Source: Agrococcus jejuensis (GTDB lineage: Bacteria; Actinomycetota; Actinomycetes; Actinomycetales; Microbacteriaceae). From it: DNA of 64,000 bases. The DNA lies in NCBI RefSeq assembly GCF_007679035.1, contig NZ_VEFR01000001.1:1197925-1261924 (forward strand). Direction: 5' to 3'. The number at the start of each line of letters is the position of its first letter. Positions within the stretch are counted from its first letter, which is position 1. Below are positions 36,024 to 45,262 of this stretch, in pieces. The notes under the pieces were generated by a model. The model did not search any database and had not been told where the DNA came from. It saw only the letters and a program-made list of their open reading frames with translations. Position numbers and translations under genes: made by a program.

Positions 36024-37754
36024 TCAGACCTCCACGGCCATCTGCGAGTCGACGATCTCGCGGTACGTGTCGTTGGATGCGAGCAGCTCGTCGTGGGTGC
36101 CGAGCCCCACGACCCTGCCGTCGTCGAGCACGACGATGCGGTCGGCGTCGACGATCGTCGAGACGCGCTGCGCGACGACGAGCCTCGTGGTGCCGACGAC
36201 GTCGGTCGCCAGCGCGGCGCGCAGTCGGGCGTCGGTGCCGAGGTCGAGGGCGCTGAACGAGTCGTCGAACACGAGGATCGGCGGGCGCTTCACGAGGGCA
36301 CGCGCGATCGCGAGCCGCTGGCGCTGGCCACCGGACACGTTCGTGCCGCCCTGCGCGATGGGACTCTCGAGCCCCTTGTCCTTCGCGCGCACGAAGTCGG
36401 CGGCCTGCGCCGTCTCGAGCGCCGCCCACAGCTCGTCGTCGGTCGCGTCCTCCTTGCCGTAGCGGAGGTTCGACGCGATCGTGCCCGAGAACAGGTACGG
36501 CTTCTGCGGCACGAGGCCGATCGAGGCCCACAGCGCCTGCTCGTCGGCATCGCGCACGTCGACGCCGCCGACCGACACCGAGCCGCTCGACGCATCGAAC
36601 AGCCTCGGCACGAGGTTGACGATCGTCGTCTTGCCGGCGCCGGTCGAGCCGATGATCGCCACGGTCTCGCCGGGCTCCACCGCGAACGACACCCCTTCGA
36701 GCACGGGCGTCTCGGCGCCCGGGTACGTGAAGGTGACGTCGTCGAAGACGATGCGGCCGGGCTCCGGCTGGTCGGGGCGCGCGGTCGTCGACGTCGCGAC
36801 GCTCGGCTCGGCCTCGAGCACCTCGGTGATGCGGCGAGCGCCGACGGCGGCCCTCGGGATCATCATCGTGAGGAACGTCGCCATCATGACGCCGAACAGG
36901 ATCTGCATGAGGTACTGCAGGAACGCCATCATCGTGCCGACCTCGAGCGTGCCGTCGTCGACGAGCTGCGCGCCGAACCAGATGACCGCGACGCTCGACG
37001 CGTTGACGATGAGCATGACGAGCGGGAACGTGAGCACGAACAGGTTGCCCGTGCGCAGCATCGCATCCGTCACGCCGTCGTTCGCCTGCTGGAAGCGGGC
37101 GCGCTCGCGACGCTCCTGCACGAAGGCGCGCACGACGCGGATGCCGGTGAGCTGCTCGCGCATGACCTGGTTGATGCGGTCGATGCGCTCCTGCAGCAGC
37201 ACGAAGATCGGCACGAGCCGGGACACGATCACGCCCATGACGAGCACCATGAGCGGCACGATGATCCAGATGAGCCGCGAGAGCTCGGCGTCGGCGCGGA
37301 TGGCCATGACGACGCCGCCGATCGCGAGCATCGGCGCGGACATGAGCATGGTGCAGCCCATGAGCACGAGCATCTGCACCTGCTGCACGTCGTTCGTGTT
37401 GCGGGTGATGAGCGAGGCGGGGCCGAAGCGCTGCACGTCGCGCTCGGAGAACGACGAGACGCGCGCGAAGATGCGGGCGCGCAGGTCGCGGCCGGCCGTC
37501 ATGGCGAGGCGTGCGCCGAACAGGATCGCGAGCGCGTTCGCGATCACCTGCCCGAGGCTCATGAGCAGCATCTCGCCGCCGAGCCTCCAGATCGTGTCGG
37601 TGTCGCCCTGGAGCACGCCCTCGTCGATGATGTCCGCGTTGATCGTGGGCAGCATGAGCGACAGCAGGGCCTGCGTCATCTGGAAGACGACGACGAGGAT
37701 GAAGGCGACCCACGAGGTGCGGATCGCGGCGGTGATGAGCCTCCACAGCTTCAT
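36024..37754 (-). CDS. Heterodimeric ABC exporter, subunit with degenerate catalytic site
   Basis: 576 aa, six membrane spans plus one nucleotide-binding domain (residues 340-570). Walker A IGSTGAGKTT and signature VSGGQRQ are normal. Walker B reads VFDDSFSALD with Asp for the catalytic Glu, and the switch reads VAQRVST with Gln for His. This pattern is typical of the non-hydrolysing half of TM287/288- or BmrCD-like exporters. The ATG at 37754 overlaps the TetR stop (ATGA). Confidence 0.93.
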   Translation of the reverse strand: MKLWRLITAAIRTSWVAFILVVVFQMTQALLSLMLPTINADIIDEGVLQGDTDTIWRLGGEMLLMSLGQVIANALAILFGARLAMTAGRDLRARIFARVSSFSERDVQRFGPASLITRNTNDVQQVQMLVLMGCTMLMSAPMLAIGGVVMAIRADAELSRLIWIIVPLMVLVMGVIVSRLVPIFVLLQERIDRINQVMREQLTGIRVVRAFVQERRERARFQQANDGVTDAMLRTGNLFVLTFPLVMLIVNASSVAVIWFGAQLVDDGTLEVGTMMAFLQYLMQILFGVMMATFLTMMIPRAAVGARRITEVLEAEPSVATSTTARPDQPEPGRIVFDDVTFTYPGAETPVLEGVSFAVEPGETVAIIGSTGAGKTTIVNLVPRLFDASSGSVSVGGVDVRDADEQALWASIGLVPQKPYLFSGTIASNLRYGKEDATDDELWAALETAQAADFVRAKDKGLESPIAQGGTNVSGGQRQRLAIARALVKRPPILVFDDSFSALDLGTDARLRAALATDVVGTTRLVVAQRVSTIVDADRIVVLDDGRVVGLGTHDELLASNDTYREIVDSQMAVEV

Positions 37755-38332
37755 GCGCGGCTCTCCTTCCGGGTGTCGGTGCGGGCGATCCCGTGCAAGA
37801 GGATGCCGGTGACGTCGGACATGTCCATGGCGCTGCGGTCGCCCCAGCCGGTCGCGGCGGCGAACGTCAGCGTGCGCAGCGCGTCGGCTGCGACGAGCGG
37901 CGCGACGGCGAGCTCGCCGTCGTGCTCGGCGAGCAGCGCCGCGATGCGGTCGCGCAGCTCGTCGAAGCGGGGGTCGTCGCGGCGACCCTCCGCGAGCAGC
38001 ACGGGCCCGAGCGCGATCGCCATCTGGAAGATGGTCGAGAAGCGCACGGTGAGCACGCCGGCGATCGCGCGCACGGTCGTCTCGAGCGTCGCGTCGGCGA
38101 GGTCCTCGAGGTCGTCGAGGTCGTAGGCGACCTCGGCGGTGCGGTCGAAGAGGGCTCGCAGCAGCGAGTCCTTGTCGCCGAACGAGCGGAACAGGGTGCC
38201 CTCGGCGACGCCCGCGGCGTCGGCGAGCTGGCGGGAGGTGATCGCCGCGCCGTGCTCGAGCACGACGGGGACGATGGCGTCGAGGATCTGCACCTGGCGA
38301 TCCTCGAGCGTCATGCGAGTCGGTGGGGCCAC
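37751..38332 (-). CDS. TetR-family repressor of the ABC exporter
   Basis: 193 aa. N-terminal [24 protein letters not shown] followed by [21 protein letters not shown]. The C-terminal ligand domain is unknown. GTG at 38332 begins [16 protein letters not shown] at 38314 is an alternative. It is the first gene of the operon with both exporter genes, overlapping the second, and its promoter contains a 16-bp inverted repeat. Autorepression with release by an exported drug is inferred. Confidence 0.93.
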   Translation of the reverse strand: MAPPTRMTLEDRQVQILDAIVPVVLEHGAAITSRQLADAAGVAEGTLFRSFGDKDSLLRALFDRTAEVAYDLDDLEDLADATLETTVRAIAGVLTVRFSTIFQMAIALGPVLLAEGRRDDPRFDELRDRIAALLAEHDGELAVAPLVAADALRTLTFAAATGWGDRSAMDMSDVTGILLHGIARTDTRKESRA

Positions 38333-38340
38333 GGCCGATC

Positions 38341-38369
38341 ACACTACTGAGTGAGCACTCACTCCGCAA
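38341..38369 (-). promoter_or_regulatory. TetR-ABC operon promoter
   Basis: On the minus strand, TTGCGG (38369-38364) and TAGTGT (38346-38341) are separated by 17 bp; the operator lies in the spacer. The -10 ends eight bases from the GTG at 38332. Confidence 0.65.
38349..38364. promoter_or_regulatory. Probable TetR operator
   Basis: Perfect inverted repeat GAGTGAG-2 bp-CTCACTC between the -35 and -10 boxes. TetR-type sites commonly have this size and place. Confidence 0.75.
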
Positions 38370-38467
38370 CGAAGGCGTGCCTCACCATGCACGGCACTGT
38401 GGAGATCGGCAACGGATGACCCGCGCGCGTTGTCGGTGTCCGCCGAGAACGGGCATCCTCGCTCGCG

Positions 38468-38473
38468 TAGGCT
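38468..38473 (+). promoter_or_regulatory. Carboxylase alpha gene -10 box, near-leaderless
   Basis: TAGGCT, eight bases before the ATG at 38482, with no ribosome-binding site. Confidence 0.45.
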
Positions 38474-38481
38474 CGGTGCTC

Positions 38482-40251
38482 ATGCCCCCCATCACGAAGG
38501 TCCTCGTCGCCAATCGTGGCGAGATCGCCGTCCGAGTCATCCGAGCAGCCCGGGATGCGGGGATCGGCAGCGTCGCCGTCTACGCAGAGCCCGACCGCGA
38601 CGCGCAGCACGTGCAGCTCGCCGACGAGGCGTACTCGCTGCACGGATCCGCGAGCGCCGAGTCGTACCTCGTGATCGAGAAGATCCTCTCGGTCGCCCGC
38701 CGCTCGGGTGCCGACGCCGTGCACCCCGGCTACGGCTTCCTCGCCGAGAACGCCGACTTCGCCCGCGCCGTCATCGACGCCGGCATCACGTGGATCGGCC
38801 CGAGCCCCGACGCGATCGAGCAGCTCGGCGACAAGGTCTCGGCCCGCCACATCGCCGAGAAGGTCGGCGCTCCCCTGGCGCCCGGCACGCTCAACCCCGT
38901 CGACACCGCCGACGAGGTCGTCGCGTTCGCCGACGAGGTCGGCCTGCCCGTCGCCATCAAGGCGGCGTTCGGCGGCGGCGGCCGCGGCCTCAAGGTGGCG
39001 CGCACGCGCGAGGAGATCCCCGAGCTGTTCGACTCGGCGACGCGCGAGGCCGTCGCGGCCTTCGGCCGCGGCGAGTGCTTCGTCGAGAAGTACCTCGACC
39101 GCCCGCGCCACGTCGAGACGCAGTGCCTCGCCGACGCGCACGGCAACGTCGTCGTCGTGTCGACGCGCGACTGCTCGCTGCAGCGCCGCCACCAGAAGCT
39201 CGTCGAGGAGGCGCCCGCGCCCTTCCTCACCGACGACCAGGTCGCACGCCTCTACGAGTCGTCGAAGGCCATCCTCAAGGAGGTCGGCTACGTCGGCGCC
39301 GGCACGTGCGAGTTCCTCGTGGGCCGCGACGGCACGATCTCGTTCCTCGAGGTCAACACGCGCCTCCAGGTCGAGCACCCCGTGTCCGAGGAGGTCACGG
39401 GCATCGACCTCGTGCGCGAGCAGTTCCGCCTCGCCGCCGGCGGCGTGCTCGACTACCCGGACCCCGTCGTGCAGGGCCACTCGTTCGAGTTCCGCATCAA
39501 CGGCGAGGACGCCGGCGCCGGCTTCATCCCCGCGCCCGGCCCCGTGCACCAGTTCGTGCCCGCGACCGGCCCCGGCGTGCGCGTCGACTCCGGCGTCGTC
39601 TCGGGCGACGTCATCGGCGGCCAGTTCGACTCGCTGCTCGCCAAGCTCGTCGTCACGGGTGCGACGCGCGAGGAGGCGCTCGAGCGCTCGCGCCGCGCGC
39701 TCTCCGAGTTCCGCGTCGAGGGCCTGCCCACCGTGCTGCCCTTCCACCGCGTCGTCGTCGACGACCCGGCGTTCGCGCCCGCCGACGGCGAGCCGTTCTC
39801 GATCTACACGTCGTGGATCGAGTCGGAGTTCGTCAACGACATCCCGCGCTGGGGCGGCGAGGCCGGCGAGCTCGGCGGCCCCGAGGCGCGCCGCGAGGTC
39901 GTCGTCGAGGCCGACGGCAAGCGCATCGCCGTGTCGATGCCCGCGCGCCTCTTCCCCGAGACCGTCGCGACGAAGGGCCCCGCGCCGCGCCGCACGCGCA
40001 TCGCGGCGGCCGGCGGCGCGACGGGCGGCACCATCGCATCCCCCATGCAGGCGACGGTCGTGAAGGTCGCGGTCGAGGAGGGCCAGCACGTCGTCGCGGG
40101 CGACCTGCTCGTCGTGCTCGAGGCCATGAAGATGGAGCAGCCCATCCAGGCGCCGCGCGACGGCGTCGTGACGGGCCTCGACGCCCCCATCGGCACGACG
40201 ATCTCGAGCGGCCATCGCCTGCTGGTGATCGCCGACGCCGACGTCGCCTGA
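38482..40251 (+). CDS. accA: Acyl-CoA carboxylase alpha subunit (biotin carboxylase plus carrier)
   Basis: 589 aa. The biotin carboxylase part covers residues 1-450 ([48 protein letters not shown]), and the carrier domain ends the protein with [10 protein letters not shown], where about K550 takes biotin from BirA. It charges biotin with bicarbonate for transfer by the beta subunit at 25185. GTG at 38476 is also in frame, but ATG at 38482 fits the -10 spacing better. The gene is separate from beta/epsilon, as usual in actinobacteria. It may serve several beta subunits. Confidence 0.96.
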   Translation: MPPITKVLVANRGEIAVRVIRAARDAGIGSVAVYAEPDRDAQHVQLADEAYSLHGSASAESYLVIEKILSVARRSGADAVHPGYGFLAENADFARAVIDAGITWIGPSPDAIEQLGDKVSARHIAEKVGAPLAPGTLNPVDTADEVVAFADEVGLPVAIKAAFGGGGRGLKVARTREEIPELFDSATREAVAAFGRGECFVEKYLDRPRHVETQCLADAHGNVVVVSTRDCSLQRRHQKLVEEAPAPFLTDDQVARLYESSKAILKEVGYVGAGTCEFLVGRDGTISFLEVNTRLQVEHPVSEEVTGIDLVREQFRLAAGGVLDYPDPVVQGHSFEFRINGEDAGAGFIPAPGPVHQFVPATGPGVRVDSGVVSGDVIGGQFDSLLAKLVVTGATREEALERSRRALSEFRVEGLPTVLPFHRVVVDDPAFAPADGEPFSIYTSWIESEFVNDIPRWGGEAGELGGPEARREVVVEADGKRIAVSMPARLFPETVATKGPAPRRTRIAAAGGATGGTIASPMQATVVKVAVEEGQHVVAGDLLVVLEAMKMEQPIQAPRDGVVTGLDAPIGTTISSGHRLLVIADADVA

Positions 40252-40276
40252 CCCGACCCGGCCGTCCTCGTCGTTC

Positions 40277-40347
40277 TGCGTTTCGCAGGCGATCCCGGGT
40301 CTTGAGGGGAATGCTCCCTTCAGACCCGGAATCGCCTGCGAAACGCA
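40277..40347. repeat. 71-bp palindromic repeat, copy 1
   Basis: Ends are TGCGTTTCGCAGGCGAT and its inverse, with the CCGGGTCT block in both arms. It folds on itself almost over its whole length. Between the carboxylase stop and the DUF559 stop, it could also terminate both. A second copy lies at 41333-41401. Confidence 0.9.
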
Positions 40348-40362
40348 ACCCGCCGGGACTGG

Positions 40363-41235
40363 TCAGTGGCGCGGACGCGTGCGGTGGCGGTCCGCATCGA
40401 CCATGCGCATGATCGTGGCGAGCACGCGGTCCCAGTCGTAGAGGACCTCCGCGTAGGTGAAGCGCAGCACGTCGTAGCCGCGGAGCTGCAGCTCGCGGTC
40501 GAGCCAGCGGTCGCGAGCGAATCCCTCCACCAGTGCATGATGCTCGCGACCGTCGATCTCGACGATGAGTCGGTCGCCGACCAGGAAGTCGCGGCGGCCG
40601 AGCCCCTCGACGCGGAACTGCGGGATGACGCGAACCTTCGCGGCTCGCAGCCGCCAACGCACGATGCTCTCGCCGCCGGCATCGGCCGTCGGGTCCACGA
40701 CGGGCGCCAGCTCGCGCCCACGCGCGGTGCCGCCGATCGCTCGGCGGAGCCATCCGAGCGAGCAGCGACCCGTGTGCACGGCGCTGTCGAGCACCGCCAG
40801 CGCGAGCTCGGGCGGTTGGCACTCGACGACGTGCTGGAGCACGTCCCGAAGCGGTTGCCTCGCCATCGTCGGGGCGGCGGTTCGTGCTCGCCAATGGACC
40901 GCGACGGACGAGTCGAGGTGCGCCGGTGGTGCGCCGTCGAGGCGAGGGTTCAGACGCGACCCGTTGCCCGGGATGGCGACGTGCAGGCGGCCGTCGTCGT
41001 GCGTCCAGATCCCGAGCGCACGCGTGGCCGTGATGCAGGTCGCCTGCCCTCGGATGCGCACGGCCGCCACCGCGTCGGCATCGGCGGTCCGCAGCGCGCA
41101 CCATCCTCGGCGGACCTTGACGACGCCGCCGCGATGGCGCGCCGCGAGGATGTCGGCGCGGTCGAAGCCCCGCGCCCGCAGCTGCTCGAGGCTCGCGATT
41201 CCCCCGAGGCGTTCGATGGTGACCTCCAGCTCCAT
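40363..41235 (-). CDS. AbiEi-type HTH plus DUF559 (nuclease-fold) protein
   Basis: 290 aa. Residues 1-60 (LEQLRARGFDRADILAARHRG) resemble the AbiEi-type antitoxin HTH. Residues 200-280 match DUF559, related to Vsr/PD-(D/E)XK nucleases: VEGLGRRDFLVGDRLIVEIDG, then RDRWLDRELQLRGYDVLRFTY. Candidate metal-binding residues are D in RRDF and E in VEIDG. No toxin partner is visible beside it. It is bracketed by the two palindromes, ends 16 bp from copy 1, and starts 98 bp from copy 2. A nuclease or regulatory role is inferred; the protein family is common but poorly characterised. Confidence 0.82.
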   Translation of the reverse strand: MELEVTIERLGGIASLEQLRARGFDRADILAARHRGGVVKVRRGWCALRTADADAVAAVRIRGQATCITATRALGIWTHDDGRLHVAIPGNGSRLNPRLDGAPPAHLDSSVAVHWRARTAAPTMARQPLRDVLQHVVECQPPELALAVLDSAVHTGRCSLGWLRRAIGGTARGRELAPVVDPTADAGGESIVRWRLRAAKVRVIPQFRVEGLGRRDFLVGDRLIVEIDGREHHALVEGFARDRWLDRELQLRGYDVLRFTYAEVLYDWDRVLATIMRMVDADRHRTRPRH

Positions 41236-41332
41236 GGCTGCACCATGACGCCGGTCGCAGCGCCGCGCGGCGCCAACGAGTCCGCCTGTGCACAGTGCTG
41301 CGGATCCGTCGCCTGTTCAGGAGGCGTGGGTC

Positions 41333-41401
41333 GCGTTTCGCAGGCGATTCCGGGTTTGGAGGGGAATGTTCCCTCAAGACCTCGAATCGCCTGCGAAACG
41401 C
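41333..41401. repeat. 69-bp palindromic repeat, copy 2
   Basis: Perfect 18-bp ends GCGTTTCGCAGGCGATTC and inner GGGAA-TG-TTCCC. It differs from copy 1 at several inner bases, with complementary and non-complementary changes. It lies upstream of the DUF559 gene start, close to the VanZ stop at 41425. Confidence 0.9.
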
Positions 41402-41424
41402 ACGACGACCCCGAGCGAGCGCGG

Positions 41425-42510
41425 TCAGCGGGGGTCGCGCGCGTCCCTCGCGAGCTGGCGCGTGAGGCGCAGCGGCAGGCCCGAGTGGGCGCGCGAGCGG
41501 AACGCGAGCACGATGCCCGCGGCGGCCCAGACGACGGCGAGCGACTGCGTCACCGGGTCGTAGGCGAAGGCCGACAGCAGGGTCCACCCGCCGATGCCCA
41601 GCGCCCAGCGGGCGGCGCGGCGGCCGATGCCGGCGGGCTCCCCCGACTCGCGGCGCGCGTCGAGCGAGCCGACGAGCTCGCCGACGGTGCGGCCCGTGCG
41701 CAGCACGACCAGCAGGTGCACGATCGCGGCGGCGAGCGCCCCGGATGCGCCGACGACGACGCCGATCGCGTTCACGAGGGCGACGGGCGCCTCGCGCTCC
41801 GAGCCCGACGTCAGCAGCACCACCAGGCCGACGCCGCCGATCCCCAGCACCATCACGGCGCCGCCGACGCCGATGGAGACGGCGACGTCGATCGCCATCG
41901 CACCGAGCCGACGCCATGCCGTGAGCGGCCGCGGCAACGCGTGCAGCCGTGCGTCCGACTGGCCGGGCAGCCGCCGCACGAGCGGCGCCGCGAGGCCACC
42001 GACGAGCGCGCCCACGCCGCCGAGCAGCACGTCGTCGACGTCGAAGAGCCGGTACTGGCACGCCGCGAGCCCGAACGTGCCCGTGAGCTGCGTCACCTCG
42101 ACGAATGCCGCGACGCCGAGGCCGATCGCGACGGTCACGACGATGCCCGGCCGACCGCTGCGCCGCACGAGCATGCCGAGCGGCACGAACAGCAGCACCG
42201 TGAGCAGCATCTGCCGCAGCGCCGGGTTCGACAGCGCGACGCCGCCCTGCTGCAGCACGTCGAGCACCGACGACCCGGGCACGAGCTGCGCCGAGAGGGG
42301 CGGGTAGCAGGCGCCCGTCGGGAAGAGCGTCGCCACGATCACGGCGCACGCGTAGAGCAGCGCGGCGATCGACAGCGAGCCCGCACGCCAGTCGAGCCGG
42401 CCCCGCCGACGCAGCAGCAGGATGGCTGCGGGCACCCAGACGAGCACCGTGACCCCCACGGCGACCGCGATCGCCGTGAGCGCCGGCGTCGCTCCGAACC
42501 CCATGCGCAT
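41425..42510 (-). CDS. VanZ-RDD fusion membrane protein
   Basis: 361 aa. The N-terminal half (residues 1-180, with about five spans) has the VanZ pattern: YACAVIVATLFPTGACYP, FVPLGMLVRR and EVTQLTGTFGLAACQYRLFDVDDVLLGGVGA. The second half (residues 195-340) starts WRRLGAMAIDVAVSIGVGG and has GRTVGELVGSLDAR, which matches RDD domains. VanZ proteins are linked to teicoplanin resistance, but many have unknown roles. Start can be ATG at 42510 or 42504. It lies downstream of the sigma factor gene. Confidence 0.88.
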   Translation of the reverse strand: MRMGFGATPALTAIAVAVGVTVLVWVPAAILLLRRRGRLDWRAGSLSIAALLYACAVIVATLFPTGACYPPLSAQLVPGSSVLDVLQQGGVALSNPALRQMLLTVLLFVPLGMLVRRSGRPGIVVTVAIGLGVAAFVEVTQLTGTFGLAACQYRLFDVDDVLLGGVGALVGGLAAPLVRRLPGQSDARLHALPRPLTAWRRLGAMAIDVAVSIGVGGAVMVLGIGGVGLVVLLTSGSEREAPVALVNAIGVVVGASGALAAAIVHLLVVLRTGRTVGELVGSLDARRESGEPAGIGRRAARWALGIGGWTLLSAFAYDPVTQSLAVVWAAAGIVLAFRSRAHSGLPLRLTRQLARDARDPR

Positions 42511-42552
42511 ACCCCCGCCTCGACGCTATCGACGGGCGCGGCTGAATCGTCC

Positions 42553-43821
42553 TCACCCCTGGGCGCGTCGCTCGCAGAAGGCTCGGATCGGGTCGGAGGC
42601 GATGGCGTCGTCGGCGAGCAGCGCCGCGAGGGCGCGGTAGCGGTCGGCCGCGTCGGGCGCCGACGTGCGCCACGCGAGGTCGGCGACGACGAGGGCGACG
42701 TCGCGCCGCGTGGCCCGCGCCCCGTCGTCGAGGGCGACGACGTCGGCGAGGATGCGATCGAGCCCGTCGGGGGCGGCGGCCAGCCGACCGCCGGGCGCGG
42801 CGGGCAGCCCGGCCTCGACGAGCAGCGCGTAGCCCTCGGCGACGAGCCGGGAGAGCGTCGCCGATCGAGCGGGCCATCGCTCCTCGACCGCGCCGTGCAG
42901 GCGCGCCACGAGCGGCCACGGCACGTCCCACGCCGTCGGAGCCGCGGAGTGCAGCGCGGCGATGCGCGCCTCGAGGGCGTAGCGGCCCGGGTCGTCGCCT
43001 GCGAGACCCGCGGCGGCGAGCGCGTCGTCGACGCCGAGGCCGAGCCGGCGCGCATCCCACCGTCGGCGATCGACCTCCTCGGGCGGCACGGCGACGCCGT
43101 CGACGACCCTGCCCGGCCGGCGCGCGAGGGCGAGCCGCGCGATCGCGAGCACGGCCCGCGCCTCGGCGTCGCGCGGCCGCTCGCGCACGAGCGCCTCGGC
43201 GAGCGACTCGGCGTGGCCGACGAGGTCGCCGAGCGCATCCGCGGGGTCGAGCGCGAGCCGCTGCCCGATCGCGACGAGGCCGTGCACGCAGTCGAGCACG
43301 ATGGGCATGCGCCGCTCGCGCGACTCCCCCGTCGGCACCGCGAACGCCCCGCGCTGCGCTGCCAGCAGGCGCTTGGCGCGCGTGAGCCGAGCCGCCGCCG
43401 CGCCGCGGTCGAGCCCGAGGTGCGCGGCGATCGCGTCGACGTCGACGCCGAGCACGAGCCGCATCGCGAGCACCATGCGCGACACGGGCGGCAGCAGCTC
43501 GTCGCAGGCGACGACGAGCAGGGCGACGCGGTCGTCGATCGCCGACATGCGCGCACCTCCCGTCGACTCGTCGTGCAGCACGGGCAGCGCGCCGCGCTCG
43601 GTGGCTCGGCGCCGCGCAGCGTCGATCGCCGCGCGCCGCCCCACGGCGATGCACCAGCCGACGAGGGATGCGGGCGCCTCGGCCTGGGCGGCGGCGCGCG
43701 CGAACGCCTCGGCGGCGAGCTCCTCGCCCTCGTCGATGGACCCCGTCGCGGCCGCGAGGGCGCGCACGACCTGCGGCCACGCCTCCTGGAAGGCGGCGGG
43801 ATCGATGCGGACGCTCGTCAC
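42553..43821 (-). CDS. ECF42-type RNA polymerase sigma factor with C-terminal extension
   Basis: 422 aa, twice the length of common ECF sigma factors. Region 2 (residues 10-75) contains GWCIAVGRRAAIDAARRR; region 4 (residues 105-155) has LPPVSRMVLAMRLVLGVDVDAI and LTRAKRLL. Residues 180-400 form the helical extension of ECF42 proteins, with PPEEVDRRRWDARRL and IAALHS. These factors are tied to DGPF (YCII-like) proteins, one of which lies upstream at 44446. GTG at 43821 has GACGAT six bases before it. No anti-sigma factor gene is seen, as expected for this group. Confidence 0.9.
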   Translation of the reverse strand: MTSVRIDPAAFQEAWPQVVRALAAATGSIDEGEELAAEAFARAAAQAEAPASLVGWCIAVGRRAAIDAARRRATERGALPVLHDESTGGARMSAIDDRVALLVVACDELLPPVSRMVLAMRLVLGVDVDAIAAHLGLDRGAAAARLTRAKRLLAAQRGAFAVPTGESRERRMPIVLDCVHGLVAIGQRLALDPADALGDLVGHAESLAEALVRERPRDAEARAVLAIARLALARRPGRVVDGVAVPPEEVDRRRWDARRLGLGVDDALAAAGLAGDDPGRYALEARIAALHSAAPTAWDVPWPLVARLHGAVEERWPARSATLSRLVAEGYALLVEAGLPAAPGGRLAAAPDGLDRILADVVALDDGARATRRDVALVVADLAWRTSAPDAADRYRALAALLADDAIASDPIRAFCERRAQG

Positions 43822-43857
43822 GCCCGCATCGTCCCAGGCTGCGCTGCGCGGCGCGGG

Positions 43858-43863
43858 TAGGCT
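43858..43863 (+). promoter_or_regulatory. -10 box, leaderless type (small membrane protein)
   Basis: TAGGCT, six bases before the ATG at 43870. Confidence 0.5.
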
Positions 43864-43869
43864 GGGCCC

Positions 43870-44025
43870 ATGCACCTCGTCGCCGAAGCATCGCACCTCG
43901 ACGCCACCGTCTCGCCCGCCGACCCGTTCACCGCGGTCGTCCTCGTCGCGTGCGGCATCGTGACGATCGCGATGGTGGGCCTCGTGGGCGTCGCCCTCGC
44001 CGCGCTCACCGGCCGCGCCGACTGA
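43870..44025 (+). CDS. Small single-span membrane protein
   Basis: 51 aa: a hydrophilic start of 21 residues (MHLVAEASHLDATVS), then one membrane span, about residues 22-47 (VVLVACGIVTIAMVGLVG), and a short polar end (TGRAD). It is supported by ATG six bases after TAGGCT, G/C at nearly every third position, and a clean TGA stop. It lies on the opposite strand between the ECF42 gene and its DGPF partner. No family is recognised; it could be a new small protein or membrane-linked regulator of this sigma system. Confidence 0.68.
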   Translation: MHLVAEASHLDATVSPADPFTAVVLVACGIVTIAMVGLVGVALAALTGRAD

Positions 44026-44062
44026 CCCTCGTCGACCGGGCCCGACCTCCGCGCGAGCCGCG

Positions 44063-44446
44063 TCATCCCATCGGGAAGACGCGGCGCCACTCGACGTGCC
44101 CACCCGTGGGCACGTGCGCGGCGATGCGCCGCGCGACCGCCTCGTCGTCGACGTCGATGAGGTAGAAGCCCGTGACGATCTCGGTGAGCTCGGGGTTCGC
44201 GCCGTCGGTGTAGACGGCGTCCTGCTCGCGGCGCTCGCCGTCGCCAGGGGTCACGCGGCCGCCGTACCTGGCGTTCTGCAGCGCCTGGCCGCCCACGATC
44301 GTGCCGCCCAGCTCGCGCACGCGCTCCTCGAACGCGGCGAAGTCGCCGAAGTCCTCGCTGAGGCCGTCGGCCGTCTGGCCGTCGGCGGGCATGTAGGCGT
44401 CGCTGTCCCAGTCGCCCTCGTGGATGAAGTAGGCGTACGTCGTCAT
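44063..44446 (-). CDS. DGPF/YCII-related protein partner of the ECF42 sigma factor
   Basis: 127 aa. Ferredoxin-like YCII-related protein: MTTYAYFIHEGDWDSDA, AFEERVRELGGTIVGGQALQNA, and ELTEIVTGFYLIDVDDEAVARRIAAHVP. ECF42 genes commonly lie beside one or several DGPF genes and transcribe them. ATG at 44446 has GAGGAGA seven bases upstream. A CGTCGA-17-CGTC promoter and a leader hairpin lie in front. Its biochemical activity is unknown. Confidence 0.9.
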   Translation of the reverse strand: MTTYAYFIHEGDWDSDAYMPADGQTADGLSEDFGDFAAFEERVRELGGTIVGGQALQNARYGGRVTPGDGERREQDAVYTDGANPELTEIVTGFYLIDVDDEAVARRIAAHVPTGGHVEWRRVFPMG

Positions 44447-44468
44447 GGCTGACTCTCCTCGTCTCCTG

Positions 44469-44483
44469 GTGGCACGGTGCCAC
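44469..44483. promoter_or_regulatory. Palindrome in the DGPF leader
   Basis: GTGGCAC-1 bp-GTGCCAC on either strand. Outer arms GTCTCCT (44461-44467) and AGGAGAC (44488-44494) extend it into a larger hairpin. It is near the predicted transcription start, so it may be an operator or a 5' RNA hairpin. Confidence 0.6.
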
Positions 44484-44491
44484 ATCGAGGA

Positions 44492-44518
44492 GACGGATGG
44501 CGAGCGTCGGATTCGACG
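44492..44518 (-). promoter_or_regulatory. Putative ECF42-type promoter of the DGPF gene
   Basis: On the minus strand, CGTCGA (44518-44513) and CGTC (44495-44492) are separated by 17 bp. This agrees with the ECF42 target pattern TGTCGA/CGAC-or-CGTC as I remember it. It would give autoregulation of the pair. Confidence 0.55.
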
Positions 44519-44562
44519 CGGCGCACGCGATCGCGCATCCCGGGCGTGTCGCCGCGTCCGCG

Positions 44563-45216
<654 letters not shown>

Positions 45217-45262
45217 GCATCCAGGCAAGCGGCCGGCACGTTGCGAGAGCGTCTGCGATTCT

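Noticed and set aside
40252..41424. Insertion sequence around the DUF559 gene
   Set aside because: No transposase motif or clear target-site duplication is visible; the palindromes are reported as a separate unit instead.
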